Assembly (NCBI RefSeq): GCF_900101705.1
Contig: NZ_FNAC01000019.1
Location: 1 to 64,000 of the forward strand
Origin: Algoriphagus faecimaris
GTDB lineage: Bacteria; Bacteroidota; Bacteroidia; Cytophagales; Cyclobacteriaceae
DNA length: 64,000 nt
Reading direction: 5' to 3'
The notes under the pieces were generated by a model. The model ran no database searches. It saw only the letters and a program-made list of their open reading frames with translations, and was not told where the DNA came from. Shown here one piece after another: positions 26,457 to 35,518 of the stretch. The position numbers were made by a program, and so were the translations under genes. How positions within the stretch are numbered: position 1 is the first letter of the stretch; every line of letters begins with the position of its first letter.

Positions 26457-29400
26457 TTAATTTTTGTTTTCAAGCATCTCTTTTAGCCACTTTTGGGCTG
26501 AGGATATGCTACTTACGCCACTTACGGTAAGAATCAAACGATTTTTATGCTCTTTTATTTTAAAGTACCTGGAATTGAGCTGTGCAAACTGTATGATCTT
26601 TAAGAAAATAGGAGAACTGTAATAATCATCTCTGCTTGATGGGAGCAAAAAGCATTTCATTTGATCATTTTTCAAGACTAGCTTTTCGATACCTAGTTTT
26701 TCTGCTTTCCACCTCAGGCGGACTGTCTCCATGAGGTCGGTGACAGACGGAGGAATCGGACCAAACCGATCGGTCAGCATGGATGCAAATTTCTCTAATT
26801 CCTCTTCATTTTTGATAGAGTCCAACTTGGAGTATAAACCTAGTCGTTCGCTGATATTATTGACGTACTCTTCCGGTATCAGCAGCTCGAGATCGGTTTC
26901 TATGGTACAGTCTTGGACCAGTACTTTTACTTTTTCTTTAAAATCCTCTTCAAATAGGGCCGCAAACTCGTTTTCCTTCAATTCCTGAACGGCTTCGTCG
27001 AGAATTTTATGATACATCTCAAAACCTAAATCGGTAATAAAGCCACTTTGCTCTGCACCGAGCAAATTACCGGCACCACGAATATCCAAATCCTTCATGG
27101 CTACCTTAAACCCATCTCCCAAGTCCGAAAATTCCTCTAGTGTTTGTAACCTTTTGCGTGACTCGGGGGTAAGGCCCGACAACGGTGGTGTAAGTAAGTA
27201 ACAAAAGGCCTTTTTATTACTTCGGCCTACTCTTCCGCGCATCTGATGAAGGTCACTCAAACCAAACATATGGGCTCGATTGATAATGATGGTATTGGCG
27301 TTGGGTATGTCGAGTCCGGATTCGATGATGTTGGTAGAGACTAGTACATCGTACTCATGATTGATAAAATCCACCATTACCTTTTCCAGTTTTTTGCCAT
27401 CCATTTGCCCGTGTGCACCTATCACGCGAGACTCGGGCACCAATTTCATAATGAGGTTGGCTATACTTTCGATCTCACCGACACGATTGTGTACAAAAAA
27501 CACCTGGCCTCCTCTACGTAATTCATATGAAATAGCATCTCGGATGACTTCCTCTTGGAAAGTTTGAACCTCAGTCGTTACCGGTTGCCTATTCGGTGGC
27601 GGGGTAGCGATTACTGATAAGTCTCTAGCTCCCATGAGTGAAAAATGCAGCGTCCTTGGAATTGGTGTTGCCGTCAAAGTCAATACATCTACATTTACCC
27701 GTAAATTTTTCAACTGATCTTTGACTTTCACTCCGAATTTTTGCTCCTCGTCGATAATTAAAAGGCCAAGGTCTTTGAAATTGATGTCCTTGTTGACAAT
27801 CCGATGCGTACCAACCAAAATATCGATGTCTCCGCTTTTTACACGCTCCACGATTTCCTTGATTTGCTTGGCAGTACGAAAGCGATTGATGTAGTCCACA
27901 TTGACGGGAAAGTTGGACAATCTTTCTTTAAAGGTCTGATAGTGCTGCATCGCCAAAATGGTGGTAGGCACTAAAACAGCGACCTGCTTTCGATCATTGA
28001 CCGCTTTAAAAGCAGCTCGGATGGCTACTTCAGTCTTGCCAAACCCTACATCTCCACAGACCAACCGATCCATAGGATAGGTTTTTTCCATATCGGATTT
28101 AACATCGGAGGTAGCAAGCGCTTGATCAGGCGTGTCTTCATAAATGAAGGAGCTTTCGAGCTCCACTTGGAGGACAGAATCATTGGCAAAAGCAAAACCT
28201 GATGCTGATCTTCTTTTGGCATAAAGAGCAATCAGGTCCTTAGCGATGTCTTTTACCTGCTTTTTAGCCCGTTTTTTCTTGTTTTCCCATTCCGGAGAGC
28301 CCAATTTGGACATGGATGGCATTTGTCCTTCCTGTCCAGAGTACTTGGAGATTTTATGGAGGGAATGGATATTTACATACAGTAAATCATCATCTCTAAA
28401 AACCAAGCGAACTGCCTCCTGCATTTTTCCCGCCACGTCTACTTTTTCGAGTCCGGCAAACCTCCCCACACCGTAGTCCACATGGACAATGTAATCACCC
28501 GGGTGCAGCGCTTTGAGTTCCTTGATGGTGAGGGCTTTGGATTTACTCGCTTTTTTTCGGGATTTGTAGCGATGAAATCGCTCAAATAACTGATGGTCCG
28601 TGTAGCAGACCAATTTTCTACTCCTGTCCTCAAATCCTTCTCTGAGTCCAATAAGCATGCTCTGAACTTGCAAAGTGGGATCCAATTCCTGAAAAATACC
28701 TATCAATCGATCGATCTGTTTGGCATTTTCTGCCGTGATGATATTGGTAAATCCCTTCTTCTCATTCTCAGCCAAATTGCTGACTAGGAGATCAAAATTC
28801 TTGTTGAAGGAGGGCTGAGGTTGAGAGTCCCACTGAATCTGATGGGGCGTGTGGGAATAAAATTGACGTCCAAATTCTACCTGAGAAAAACCCTCCACCA
28901 ATCGGATAAAATCGCTCCCCTGATCAAACAAATCTTTGGGTTCGAGTACAGTCTTGGTTTGGTTTGTCTTTGCCAGAATCTGTTGAAAAGCCATCTCCGC
29001 TTTATGAAAAGACTCGGTCATCACATCTGCTGTCAGCTGAAGATCCTTGATCCACAGTACGGCGTCTTCGGGTAAGAATTCCAGAAATGACTGCCTTACT
29101 TCTAGCAATAATTTGGTCTGGGTATTGGGAATTAAGGAGATTTGATCTACCGATTCGAGGGAAAGTTGACTTTCCGGATCAAAAGTTCGAATACTTTCGA
29201 TCTCTTTTCCGAATAGTTCTATTCGATAAGGGTTTTCATTGGAAAAAGAAAAAACATCTACTATCCCACCTCGAATAGCAAACTGGCCCGGTTCATAAAC
29301 AAAATCAGTCCGCTCAAAATCATAGCTGCTTAGCAGCTCGGCCACAAATTCCATATCCACCATTTCTCCTACGCTAGCCGAGAAGGTATTTTCTTTGAGG

Positions 29401-29816
29401 GATCTTTTATTGATTACCTTTTCGTAAAGTGCCTCTGGGTAGGTGATGATGATCTTAGAACTTTTCTTATGCTCGAGAACTTGGTTGAGTATTTCAGATC
29501 GGAGGAGGACGCTGGCATTGTCCACTTCTTCGTATTGATAAGGCTTTTTGAAGCTTGAGGGAAAAATCAGGTGTTCCTCTATTCCCAAAAGACTTTGAAG
29601 GTCTGAGTTGAGGTAGGCAGCCTCCTCCTTATCCTGTGCAATAATTAGATGAAATCCGCCTTTGGCTTGGAAATGTGTGGCAAAAAAAACCATATCCAAA
29701 CTCCCCGATAGGCCACGCAGCTGATAAATGATGCGTTCCTTTTGGGATATAGTCTCTGAAAATGTCTGAAAAAAGGGATCAGATTGGTAGATGGATAGGA
29801 AAGCCTGTCGGTCCAA
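26457..29816 (-). CDS. mfd: transcription-repair coupling factor Mfd
   Basis: A 1119-residue ATP-driven translocase that removes RNA polymerase stalled at DNA damage and recruits UvrA. Order: UvrB-homology region (about 1-340), CarD-like RNA-polymerase-interaction domain (about 440-520, HPGDYIVHVDYGVGRFAGLEK), RecG-like translocase with Walker A GDVGFGKTE (about 586-594) and DEEQ box (about 687-690), helicase C with QMRGRVGRSNKKAF, and the C-terminal TRCF domain. The only usable start is TTG at 29816: a TGA lies two codons upstream and the next Met is at residue 42. Its UvrA partner is encoded in the same window at 53011. Confidence 0.97.
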   Translation of the reverse strand: MDRQAFLSIYQSDPFFQTFSETISQKERIIYQLRGLSGSLDMVFFATHFQAKGGFHLIIAQDKEEAAYLNSDLQSLLGIEEHLIFPSSFKKPYQYEEVDNASVLLRSEILNQVLEHKKSSKIIITYPEALYEKVINKRSLKENTFSASVGEMVDMEFVAELLSSYDFERTDFVYEPGQFAIRGGIVDVFSFSNENPYRIELFGKEIESIRTFDPESQLSLESVDQISLIPNTQTKLLLEVRQSFLEFLPEDAVLWIKDLQLTADVMTESFHKAEMAFQQILAKTNQTKTVLEPKDLFDQGSDFIRLVEGFSQVEFGRQFYSHTPHQIQWDSQPQPSFNKNFDLLVSNLAENEKKGFTNIITAENAKQIDRLIGIFQELDPTLQVQSMLIGLREGFEDRSRKLVCYTDHQLFERFHRYKSRKKASKSKALTIKELKALHPGDYIVHVDYGVGRFAGLEKVDVAGKMQEAVRLVFRDDDLLYVNIHSLHKISKYSGQEGQMPSMSKLGSPEWENKKKRAKKQVKDIAKDLIALYAKRRSASGFAFANDSVLQVELESSFIYEDTPDQALATSDVKSDMEKTYPMDRLVCGDVGFGKTEVAIRAAFKAVNDRKQVAVLVPTTILAMQHYQTFKERLSNFPVNVDYINRFRTAKQIKEIVERVKSGDIDILVGTHRIVNKDINFKDLGLLIIDEEQKFGVKVKDQLKNLRVNVDVLTLTATPIPRTLHFSLMGARDLSVIATPPPNRQPVTTEVQTFQEEVIRDAISYELRRGGQVFFVHNRVGEIESIANLIMKLVPESRVIGAHGQMDGKKLEKVMVDFINHEYDVLVSTNIIESGLDIPNANTIIINRAHMFGLSDLHQMRGRVGRSNKKAFCYLLTPPLSGLTPESRKRLQTLEEFSDLGDGFKVAMKDLDIRGAGNLLGAEQSGFITDLGFEMYHKILDEAVQELKENEFAALFEEDFKEKVKVLVQDCTIETDLELLIPEEYVNNISERLGLYSKLDSIKNEEELEKFASMLTDRFGPIPPSVTDLMETVRLRWKAEKLGIEKLVLKNDQMKCFLLPSSRDDYYSSPIFLKIIQFAQLNSRYFKIKEHKNRLILTVSGVSSISSAQKWLKEMLENKN

Positions 29817-29934
29817 GAGTCAGGGGGGATTTTTGGTTTGAGTGTGCAATTTAGTGCTTTTGGAAGTTTGATTCCCAACTTTACTGAATTGAACAAAATT
29901 TTGAACCTAAGGCCCATAAAATTGTTTTGCCAAC

Positions 29935-30549
29935 GTGAAGGAAACTCAAAAACCTCAGACCTGGTTTCAAAAGCTGGAAAATTTACATCCCTACGAGACA
30001 CTCTTATACTTAGGGATGTTTGGAAGTGGTCTCATTTTTCTATTTCTGGCGCTGGCATTTTTGTTTTCTGGACTAGATCAGTTGAATGGACTCAATCAAA
30101 GAATGCCGACTTCCTTTCTGATCTCTACCTTCTTATTGGTGATTAGCGGCTATACTGCCACTCGAATGCGAATTTTTTACCAAGAAGAGCGAACTCAAAA
30201 AGTGATTGGCTCTCTCAGAAACACTTTGCTGCTGGGCTTGATTTTCACTGCTTTACAATTTTTGGGTTGGAAAGAATTAGAATCCATGGGAATCAGCTTT
30301 CAAGGCCTTCCCAGTGGTAGTTTTCTTTATGTTTTGAGTGGAATCCATATTTTTCACCTGTTGGGAGCAATGATCTTCGCGGGAATTTTATGGGTCCAAT
30401 TGCGAAAAACTCAAGCTGACGAGATCAAGCATCTTATACTCTTGACCAATCCTTACGAAAAAATGAGAATTAGACTTTTCACCGTCTATTGGCAATTTAT
30501 GGATGGAATTTGGTTGGTTTTGTTTCTTTTATTCGTACTTAGCTTCTGA
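29935..30549 (+). CDS. stand-alone heme-copper oxidase subunit III-like membrane protein
   Basis: A 204-residue protein with five membrane spans and COX3-family features: N-terminal NLHPYETLLYLGMFG, a middle SGIHIFHLLGAMIFAGILW span with the conserved His residues, and a C-terminal YWQFMDGIWLVLFLLF. Subunit III normally stabilises proton pumping next to subunits I and II, but none are encoded here. It may therefore serve an oxidase encoded elsewhere or be a paralogue with a separate role. The start is GTG at 29935. Its stop overlaps the next start (TGATG), suggesting translational coupling. Confidence 0.85.
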   Translation: MKETQKPQTWFQKLENLHPYETLLYLGMFGSGLIFLFLALAFLFSGLDQLNGLNQRMPTSFLISTFLLVISGYTATRMRIFYQEERTQKVIGSLRNTLLLGLIFTALQFLGWKELESMGISFQGLPSGSFLYVLSGIHIFHLLGAMIFAGILWVQLRKTQADEIKHLILLTNPYEKMRIRLFTVYWQFMDGIWLVLFLLFVLSF

Positions 30550-30992
30550 TGATGAATATCACTATAGAAACAAGCGTAGAGCAATCTATGATTCAGGTCA
30601 TGGAAGGTTTTGATGAATCCCTATTTAAGAAACTCAGTCCTCCTTTTCCTCCAGTCAAATTACTTCGTTTTGATGGTTCTAAAAAAGGTGACTTAGTCTC
30701 TTTGGAATTAAATTTTTTGGCTTTTAGGCAAAAGTGGACGAGCAAAATAACCGAAGATGGCCTCTCAGAGGACGAGTTTTATTTTATTGACGAGGGTGTG
30801 GAACTGCCATTTTTTCTGAAGTATTGGAGGCATAAGCATCGGGTGATACAAAAAGAAGGTAAAAGTATCATTCGGGACGAAATCACTTTTAATGGCCCAA
30901 ACCCCATCCTTACGGCCTTACTCTATCCGGCACTCTACGGGCAATTTTTATACAGAAAGCCCATCTATAAAAAAATCTTCAAGCAAGCTTAA
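30549..30992 (+). CDS. SRPBCC-like protein
   Basis: A 147-residue soluble protein that fits the START/SRPBCC ligand-binding fold: an N-terminal strand (MNITIETSVEQS), a helix (FDESLFKKLSPPFPPVKLLRF) and paired strands ending in a long C-terminal helix (ILTALLYPALYGQFLYRKPIYKKIF). No ligand is indicated. The start ATG overlaps the preceding stop by one base, so it is translated with the COX3-like gene. It converges with fur, and the two reading frames overlap by four bases at 30989-30992. Confidence 0.72.
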   Translation: MMNITIETSVEQSMIQVMEGFDESLFKKLSPPFPPVKLLRFDGSKKGDLVSLELNFLAFRQKWTSKITEDGLSEDEFYFIDEGVELPFFLKYWRHKHRVIQKEGKSIIRDEITFNGPNPILTALLYPALYGQFLYRKPIYKKIFKQA

Positions 30993-31459
30993 ATCACGGT
31001 AAGGTTTTCACAATCTTTGATTTGGCAGTCTCCGTAAAGAACAAGGGAATGCGAACTGATGGCAGATTGAAACTCCTTGCCGATCATCTCCTTAATTTGA
31101 TTGATTTTAGGATCGGAAAACTCTCGAATTTTTCTACACTGATTGCAGACATGATGATCATGATGCTTGTAGGTGAGGGCTTGTTCATAGAGGGCGACTT
31201 TATCCTTAAATTGATGCTTGACGGCAAGCCCACTCTCCACTAGCAAATCCAGGGTGTTGTAAATCGTCGCTCTACTGATGGTGTAGCCTTTATTTCGCAT
31301 ATTCAGAAAAAGTCCCTCTACATCGATATGCTCGTCTTCCGGCAGGGAATAAAGCTCGTCAATTACAGAAAACCGCTCAGGGGTTTTTCTGCTTCCCTGT
31401 TTGATCAGAAAGTTCTCAAATATTTTTTTTGCCTTTTCGATTAGTGCCTTGTCTGCCAT
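30989..31459 (-). CDS. Fur-family metal-responsive repressor
   Basis: A 156-residue Fur-family regulator with an N-terminal winged helix (ISRATIYNTLDLLVESGLA at about 61-79 is the recognition region) and C-terminal dimer/metal domain. The HHDHHVCNQC motif (residues 99-108) holds regulatory-site His residues and the first CxxC. A second pair, Cys145 and Cys150 (GDCQIKDC), could complete a structural zinc site. Fur, PerR, Zur or Mur specificity cannot be decided from sequence. An ATAAAGA-n4-TCTTTAT dyad lies upstream, over its own promoter. Confidence 0.92.
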   Translation of the reverse strand: MADKALIEKAKKIFENFLIKQGSRKTPERFSVIDELYSLPEDEHIDVEGLFLNMRNKGYTISRATIYNTLDLLVESGLAVKHQFKDKVALYEQALTYKHHDHHVCNQCRKIREFSDPKINQIKEMIGKEFQSAISSHSLVLYGDCQIKDCENLTVI

Positions 31460-31473
31460 TGTATGTCTTGTTC

Positions 31474-31496
31474 CAAAAATAAAGATGATTCTTTAT
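31474..31496 (-). promoter_or_regulatory. candidate fur promoter with overlapping Fur-type dyad operator
   Basis: On the minus strand TATTTTTG (31474-31481) matches the -7 consensus, 15 bases before the ATG. Directly overlapping upstream is the dyad ATAAAGATGATTCTTTAT (31479-31496), two perfect 7-base arms around a 4-base centre. Size and AT-rich arms fit Fur/PerR-type boxes, and overlap with the -7 element suggests autorepression. Confidence 0.5.
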
Positions 31497-31662
31497 CCAT
31501 TTTTTGGCAACCAAGAAGCTCCGAAAGCGTCTAATTTGGTTTCAATCTAATTAAGCTCAAAACCATATTGGCCAAACAATTGGCCCTAGTTTGCTCGTTA
31601 TATAAAATTGAAATTTGACTCCAAAAATCCGTATATTAAAGCAATCACCCGGTAGCCTCTTT

Positions 31663-32916
31663 ATGATAAAAACCTGTTGTAGCGCGCTTTTTCTCATGCT
31701 ATTCTTCTCCTTCAGCTCTTGGGCACAGGTTCCTGGTTTTTTTATGAAGGAAGAAAAGCGGAAAGTCACCTTACCATTTTATTCTTCTAATAGTCTGATT
31801 ATTGTGCCGGTATCCATCAATGGTACTTATCCTGTAAATTTTCTGATAGACACGGGCGTGCGGTCAAATATTTTATTTTCTAAAGATCTAGGAGATGCAA
31901 TGGGCCTGGAATACACCCGAAAAATCAATCTTATGGGTGCCGATGGGAGTACCGAATTGATGGCTTCTGTAGCCCCTATCAATCACTTTGACCTAGGGCC
32001 GATCGAAGGTATAGCACAAAGTCTTCTAGTCCTTGAGGAAGATTTTCTTGATCTTGAAGCGGTGGTTGGCGTACCGATTTATGGAATAATCGGCTATGAA
32101 TTTTTTAAGTTTAATCCCGTCAAAATCAATTATGATGATGAAAAAATAGATTTTTATCAAACCGATAAGTTAAAATGGGGATCACTATTCTACAGAAAGT
32201 TGGACCTCGAACTCAATCAGAACAAACCCTATATCCAATCCAAAATAAGGCAAGCCGATGGCTCAGTTTTAAACGCCAAGCTGCTTATTGATACAGGTGC
32301 TAATCACGGCCTGCTGCTCAATAGAGAAACAAGTGATCAGATCACGATGCCCAATTTATTTATAGAAGCTGAGTTGGGACAAAGTCTCGGAGGAATCCTT
32401 TACGGCTTCATCGGAAGGGTAAATTGGCTACAGATGGCAGGAATTAGACAAAACGATGTTTTGACTTCCTATCCTGATCAGACAGCATTTTCCTATATTA
32501 TCAAGGAATCCGGCCGCTTAGGTAGCCTGGGAGCGGAAGTCTTGGGTAGGACTAGGATGATTTTGGATTACCCCAATGAGAAAGCATACATCAAAAAGGG
32601 CAGATCCTTTTATTCGCCCTATGAATACGACATGAGTGGGATCACTGTAAGGAAGACCCCCTCAGAAGAAAAACGTTTTTATATAGGTTCCGTAAGGGCA
32701 GGATCACCAGCAGGAAAGGCGGGTATACAAGCTTTTGATGAAGTACTGAAAATCAATAAGCTACCCGTTTTAGTTTGGGAATTGGCTGATATTATCAAAC
32801 TTTTCCGCTCAGAAGAAGGGAGGACTATAGAAATCGAGGTACGAAGATACTTTGATGAGGAGATGACTCGGTATGAAGACTACACGTTCCAGTTTAGGCT
32901 TACCAAGCAAATTTAA
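31663..32916 (+). CDS. exported retropepsin-like aspartic protease with PDZ domain
   Basis: A 417-residue protein: signal peptide (IKTCCSALFLMLFFSFSSWAQ), two aspartyl-protease half-domains and a C-terminal PDZ domain (about 325-410). The half-domains have catalytic-type motifs LIDTGVRSN (Asp63) and LIDTGANHG (Asp210). The PDZ carries IGSVRAGSPAGKAGIQAFDEVLKINK. Both halves in one chain mimic the dimer of a retroviral protease. It would cleave envelope proteins, substrate unknown. The ATG at 31663 gives the signal peptide, and the longer TTG frame at 31615 is not convincing. Confidence 0.88.
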   Translation: MIKTCCSALFLMLFFSFSSWAQVPGFFMKEEKRKVTLPFYSSNSLIIVPVSINGTYPVNFLIDTGVRSNILFSKDLGDAMGLEYTRKINLMGADGSTELMASVAPINHFDLGPIEGIAQSLLVLEEDFLDLEAVVGVPIYGIIGYEFFKFNPVKINYDDEKIDFYQTDKLKWGSLFYRKLDLELNQNKPYIQSKIRQADGSVLNAKLLIDTGANHGLLLNRETSDQITMPNLFIEAELGQSLGGILYGFIGRVNWLQMAGIRQNDVLTSYPDQTAFSYIIKESGRLGSLGAEVLGRTRMILDYPNEKAYIKKGRSFYSPYEYDMSGITVRKTPSEEKRFYIGSVRAGSPAGKAGIQAFDEVLKINKLPVLVWELADIIKLFRSEEGRTIEIEVRRYFDEEMTRYEDYTFQFRLTKQI

Positions 32917-32944
32917 AAAAGGGCTGAAAGAACGTTAAAATTCT

Positions 32945-32952
32945 TAATTTTG
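32945..32952 (+). promoter_or_regulatory. candidate -7 promoter element of the lemA operon
   Basis: TAATTTTG matches TAnnTTTG and lies 73 bases before the lemA ATG. No clear -33 partner is present. Confidence 0.4.
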
Positions 32953-33025
32953 GGCATTCCGAAAGGAGAGCAACCTATTTTATTCAAAATCCGTCAATAG
33001 ATACGTTTTTAACACATAGCAGAAC

Positions 33026-33616
33026 ATGAAAAAACTATTAATCCCTATCGCAATCCTAGCCGTGGTCGGTGTTTTTATCTACACTAAGGCAGTGGGTACC
33101 TACAATATGTTTGTACAAACCGAGGAACAGGTCAACGGGCAGTGGGCAGAAGTAGAAACTCAATACCAGAGAAGAGCAGACCTCATTCCAAATTTGGTCA
33201 ATACGGTTCGTGGTTATGCAGACTTTGAGCAAGAAACCCTGACCGGAGTCATCGAAGCTCGAGCCAATGCCACTTCCATGAATATTGATGCGAATAATCT
33301 TAGTCCTGAAAACCTGCAGCAATTTCAGCAAGCACAGGATCAATTGTCTGGAGCCTTGAGCCGATTATTGGTGACTGTGGAGCGGTATCCAGACCTCAAA
33401 GCCAACCAAAACTTTTTGGAACTACAGGCGCAGCTGGAAGGGACAGAAAATAGAATTGCGGTAGCCAGAAGAAATTTCAATGAGTCTGTAGTAACCTACA
33501 ATACCAACCTGAGAACCTTCCCCAACAATCTCTTTGCAGGATGGTATGGATTTGAGACCAAGGGTACCTTCCAGGCTGCTGCAGGAGCTGAGAATGCACC
33601 TACGGTACAATTTTAA
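33026..33616 (+). CDS. lemA: LemA family protein
   Basis: A 196-residue protein with an uncleaved N-terminal membrane anchor (KKLLIPIAILAVVGVFIY) and a long helical domain. The signature QYQRRADLIPNLVNTVRGYADFE lies at about 46-68, and the family ends with a NLFAGWYGFETKGTFQA-like segment. LemA proteins are widespread and are usually paired with TPM-domain (YgcG) proteins, as here; the biochemical role is unresolved. It is the first gene of a three-gene operon, with gaps of 9 bases and then an overlap. Confidence 0.95.
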   Translation: MKKLLIPIAILAVVGVFIYTKAVGTYNMFVQTEEQVNGQWAEVETQYQRRADLIPNLVNTVRGYADFEQETLTGVIEARANATSMNIDANNLSPENLQQFQQAQDQLSGALSRLLVTVERYPDLKANQNFLELQAQLEGTENRIAVARRNFNESVVTYNTNLRTFPNNLFAGWYGFETKGTFQAAAGAENAPTVQF

Positions 33617-33625
33617 TCGATAGTC

Positions 33626-34063
33626 ATGGCTCAAAAACTATTTTCGGCAGAAGAAAAGACTCAAATCATTGAGGCAATCAAAACAGCCGAAAACCTCACC
33701 TCAGGAGAAATCCAAGTACATATCGAAAGCCACTGTAAAATGGAGGTACTTGACCGTGCTGCCGAGGTCTTTGAAAAACTCAAGATGTATCAGACGGCTC
33801 AGCGAAACGGTGTGCTTTTTTATCTGGCGGTAGAGGATCATAAATTTGCCATTTTAGGAGATTCGGGCATCAATCAAGTGGTTCCTGAGCACTTCTGGGA
33901 AGAGATCAAGGATCATATGGCCGCTCTATTCCGTGCAGGTAAATTTACCCAAGGCCTGATTGATGGCATTCATATGGCCGGTGATCAACTAGCCACACAT
34001 TTTCCTCATCAAGGGGATGACGACGAAAACGAATTATCTGATGAAATTTCCTTCGGGTCTTAA
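33626..34063 (+). CDS. cytoplasmic TPM-domain protein (LemA operon)
   Basis: A 145-residue soluble TPM-domain protein without a signal peptide or membrane span. The pattern TSGEIQVHIESHCK near residues 27-40 and FLAVEDHKFAILGDSGINQV-like strands (about 70-95) match the domain, which is otherwise found in periplasmic YgcG and Psb32 proteins. It ends in an acidic tail (HPHQGDDDENELSDE). It is 9 bases after lemA and overlaps the next gene, so it belongs to the same unit. Confidence 0.85.
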   Translation: MAQKLFSAEEKTQIIEAIKTAENLTSGEIQVHIESHCKMEVLDRAAEVFEKLKMYQTAQRNGVLFYLAVEDHKFAILGDSGINQVVPEHFWEEIKDHMAALFRAGKFTQGLIDGIHMAGDQLATHFPHQGDDDENELSDEISFGS

Positions 34064-34847
34064 AACCCCTCTAGTTTTATTCATACTGTTATTGCCCATA
34101 TTTAGCGGATGGGCACAGGATTTTCCTCCTGTACCCAATCCTCCAAGATTGGTGAATGATTTTGCAGGGGTGCTTTCTGCAGGGGAGTTGACTGCGCTCG
34201 AAACTAAGCTGGTGGCATACAATGACAGTACCTCTTCCCAAATTGCCGTTGTACTCATCAAATCGGTGGGCCCCTATGATATTTCTGATTATGCCTTCCA
34301 ATTGGGTGACCTTTGGGGCATAGGTGGGGGTAAAAATGACAATGGTATCTTGATCCTTGGGGCGATGGATGATCGGAAGGTGTTTATTGCCACGGGTTAT
34401 GGACTAGAAGGAGCTGTGCCTGATGCCTTGGCAAAACGTATAGTGAATAATCTCCTGATTCCTAATTTTAAGATGGAAGATTATTATGGAGGATTGGATC
34501 AGGCTACAGATATGATTATAAAACTGGCCTCTGGAGAATATGAAGCAGAAGAGGTCATGTCGGATGGAAATAGCGGAGGTGCATTGATCGTCTTTTTGAT
34601 TTTCATCTTCATTTTTGTGGTGCTTCCGATGATTAAAAATAAAAATGACAATGACAACCACATGGGAGGCAGAGGTGGAGGAGTAGATCTCTGGACGACG
34701 ATTATGCTCGCCAATCTGCTCAAAGGTGGAGGAGGAGGAAAATTTGGAGATTTCTCGCGTGGAGGAGGAAGCTTTGGCGGAGGTGGAGGCTTCGGAGGCT
34801 TCGGTGGAGGAAGTTTTGGCGGCGGTGGTGCCGGAGGTTCTTGGTAG
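34041..34847 (+). CDS. membrane-anchored TPM-domain protein YgcG
   Basis: A 268-residue exported protein: signal peptide (KFPSGLKTPLVLFILLLPIFSGWAQ), periplasmic TPM domain (about 30-160, with RLVNDFAGVLSAGELTALE and GYGLEGAVPDALAKRI), one membrane span (about 182-200), and a Gly/Ser/Phe-rich tail (GGGGGFGGFGGGSFGGGG). Such a tail is common in this family. The ATG at 34041 overlaps the upstream gene by 23 bases; the ATG at 34017 would add eight residues. Its LemA neighbour is the usual functional partner. Confidence 0.92.
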   Translation: MKFPSGLKTPLVLFILLLPIFSGWAQDFPPVPNPPRLVNDFAGVLSAGELTALETKLVAYNDSTSSQIAVVLIKSVGPYDISDYAFQLGDLWGIGGGKNDNGILILGAMDDRKVFIATGYGLEGAVPDALAKRIVNNLLIPNFKMEDYYGGLDQATDMIIKLASGEYEAEEVMSDGNSGGALIVFLIFIFIFVVLPMIKNKNDNDNHMGGRGGGVDLWTTIMLANLLKGGGGGKFGDFSRGGGSFGGGGGFGGFGGGSFGGGGAGGSW

Positions 34848-34861
34848 GTTTAAGCAGAAAT

Positions 34862-34891
34862 AAAAAAAGCACCAAACTTGGCGCTTTTTTT
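34862..34891. terminator. bidirectional terminator between ygcG and ndk
   Basis: Stem AAAAAAAGC/GCTTTTTTT (34862-34870 with 34883-34891), extended by CC/GG after one mismatch, with A and T runs on either side. Confidence 0.75.
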
Positions 34892-34909
34892 ATTTCTTAA
34901 TCGGGAGAG

Positions 34910-35332
34910 TTAACCTACTCTTTCTGTCTGAGAGAAGTAAAATGCTCCTTCGATCGCTGCATTTTCGTCAGAGTCGGAACCGTGAACTGCATTTGCCTCA
35001 ATAGACTTAGCAAAGATCTTACGGATAGTACCTTCCGCCGCGTTTGCTGGGTTGGTTGCCCCGATCAATGTTCTGAAATCTTCAACTGCATTGTCTTTCT
35101 CTAGGATAGCTGCTATAATCGGTCCTGAAGACATATAGGCACAAAGATCTTTGTAAAAAGGTCTTTCTTGATGAACTTCATAAAATTTACCAGCCAATTC
35201 AGGAGTCAATCGAGTAGCTTTCATCGCTATGATTTTAAAACCTGCTTCTTCGATCATTTTTAGGATAGCTCCTGAATTGCCCGCTTCGAAAGCATCAGGC
35301 TTGATCATGGTGAATGTTCTGTTTCCTGCCAT
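34910..35332 (-). CDS. ndk: nucleoside diphosphate kinase
   Basis: A 140-residue enzyme that equalises NTP and NDP pools by a phospho-histidine ping-pong. The N-terminal [13 protein letters not shown] and the active-site [20 protein letters not shown] segment (catalytic His near residue 116) are intact. Length is close to the bacterial norm (about 140). It is monocistronic, with a TAnnTTTG element at 35366-35373 and a terminator downstream. Confidence 0.97.
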   Translation of the reverse strand: MAGNRTFTMIKPDAFEAGNSGAILKMIEEAGFKIIAMKATRLTPELAGKFYEVHQERPFYKDLCAYMSSGPIIAAILEKDNAVEDFRTLIGATNPANAAEGTIRKIFAKSIEANAVHGSDSDENAAIEGAFYFSQTERVG

Positions 35333-35365
35333 GTTTATTGAGTTTATATTGGTTTAATTCGGCCG

Positions 35366-35373
35366 CAAAAATA
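35366..35373 (-). promoter_or_regulatory. candidate -7 promoter element of ndk
   Basis: On the minus strand TATTTTTG matches TAnnTTTG, 33 bases before the ndk ATG. No clear -33 partner is visible. Confidence 0.4.
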
Positions 35374-35518
35374 GTGGAATAGAAATCAGAATCCGAACGA
35401 ATCTCAGGATTAATCCCCTATTCAATTCATTTTCAGTAAAATGCCGCAGTTGGCATTTGCAAAAAAATTCCTGACCTTTGCGGACTACTAGTGCCTAGGT
35501 GCCGTTGAACAAATATAA

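Noticed and set aside
34741-34840. GGA-rich tandem repeat that looks like a DNA repeat array
   Set aside because: It codes the Gly/Ser/Phe-rich tail typical of YgcG proteins, so it is a protein feature, not a CRISPR or satellite.
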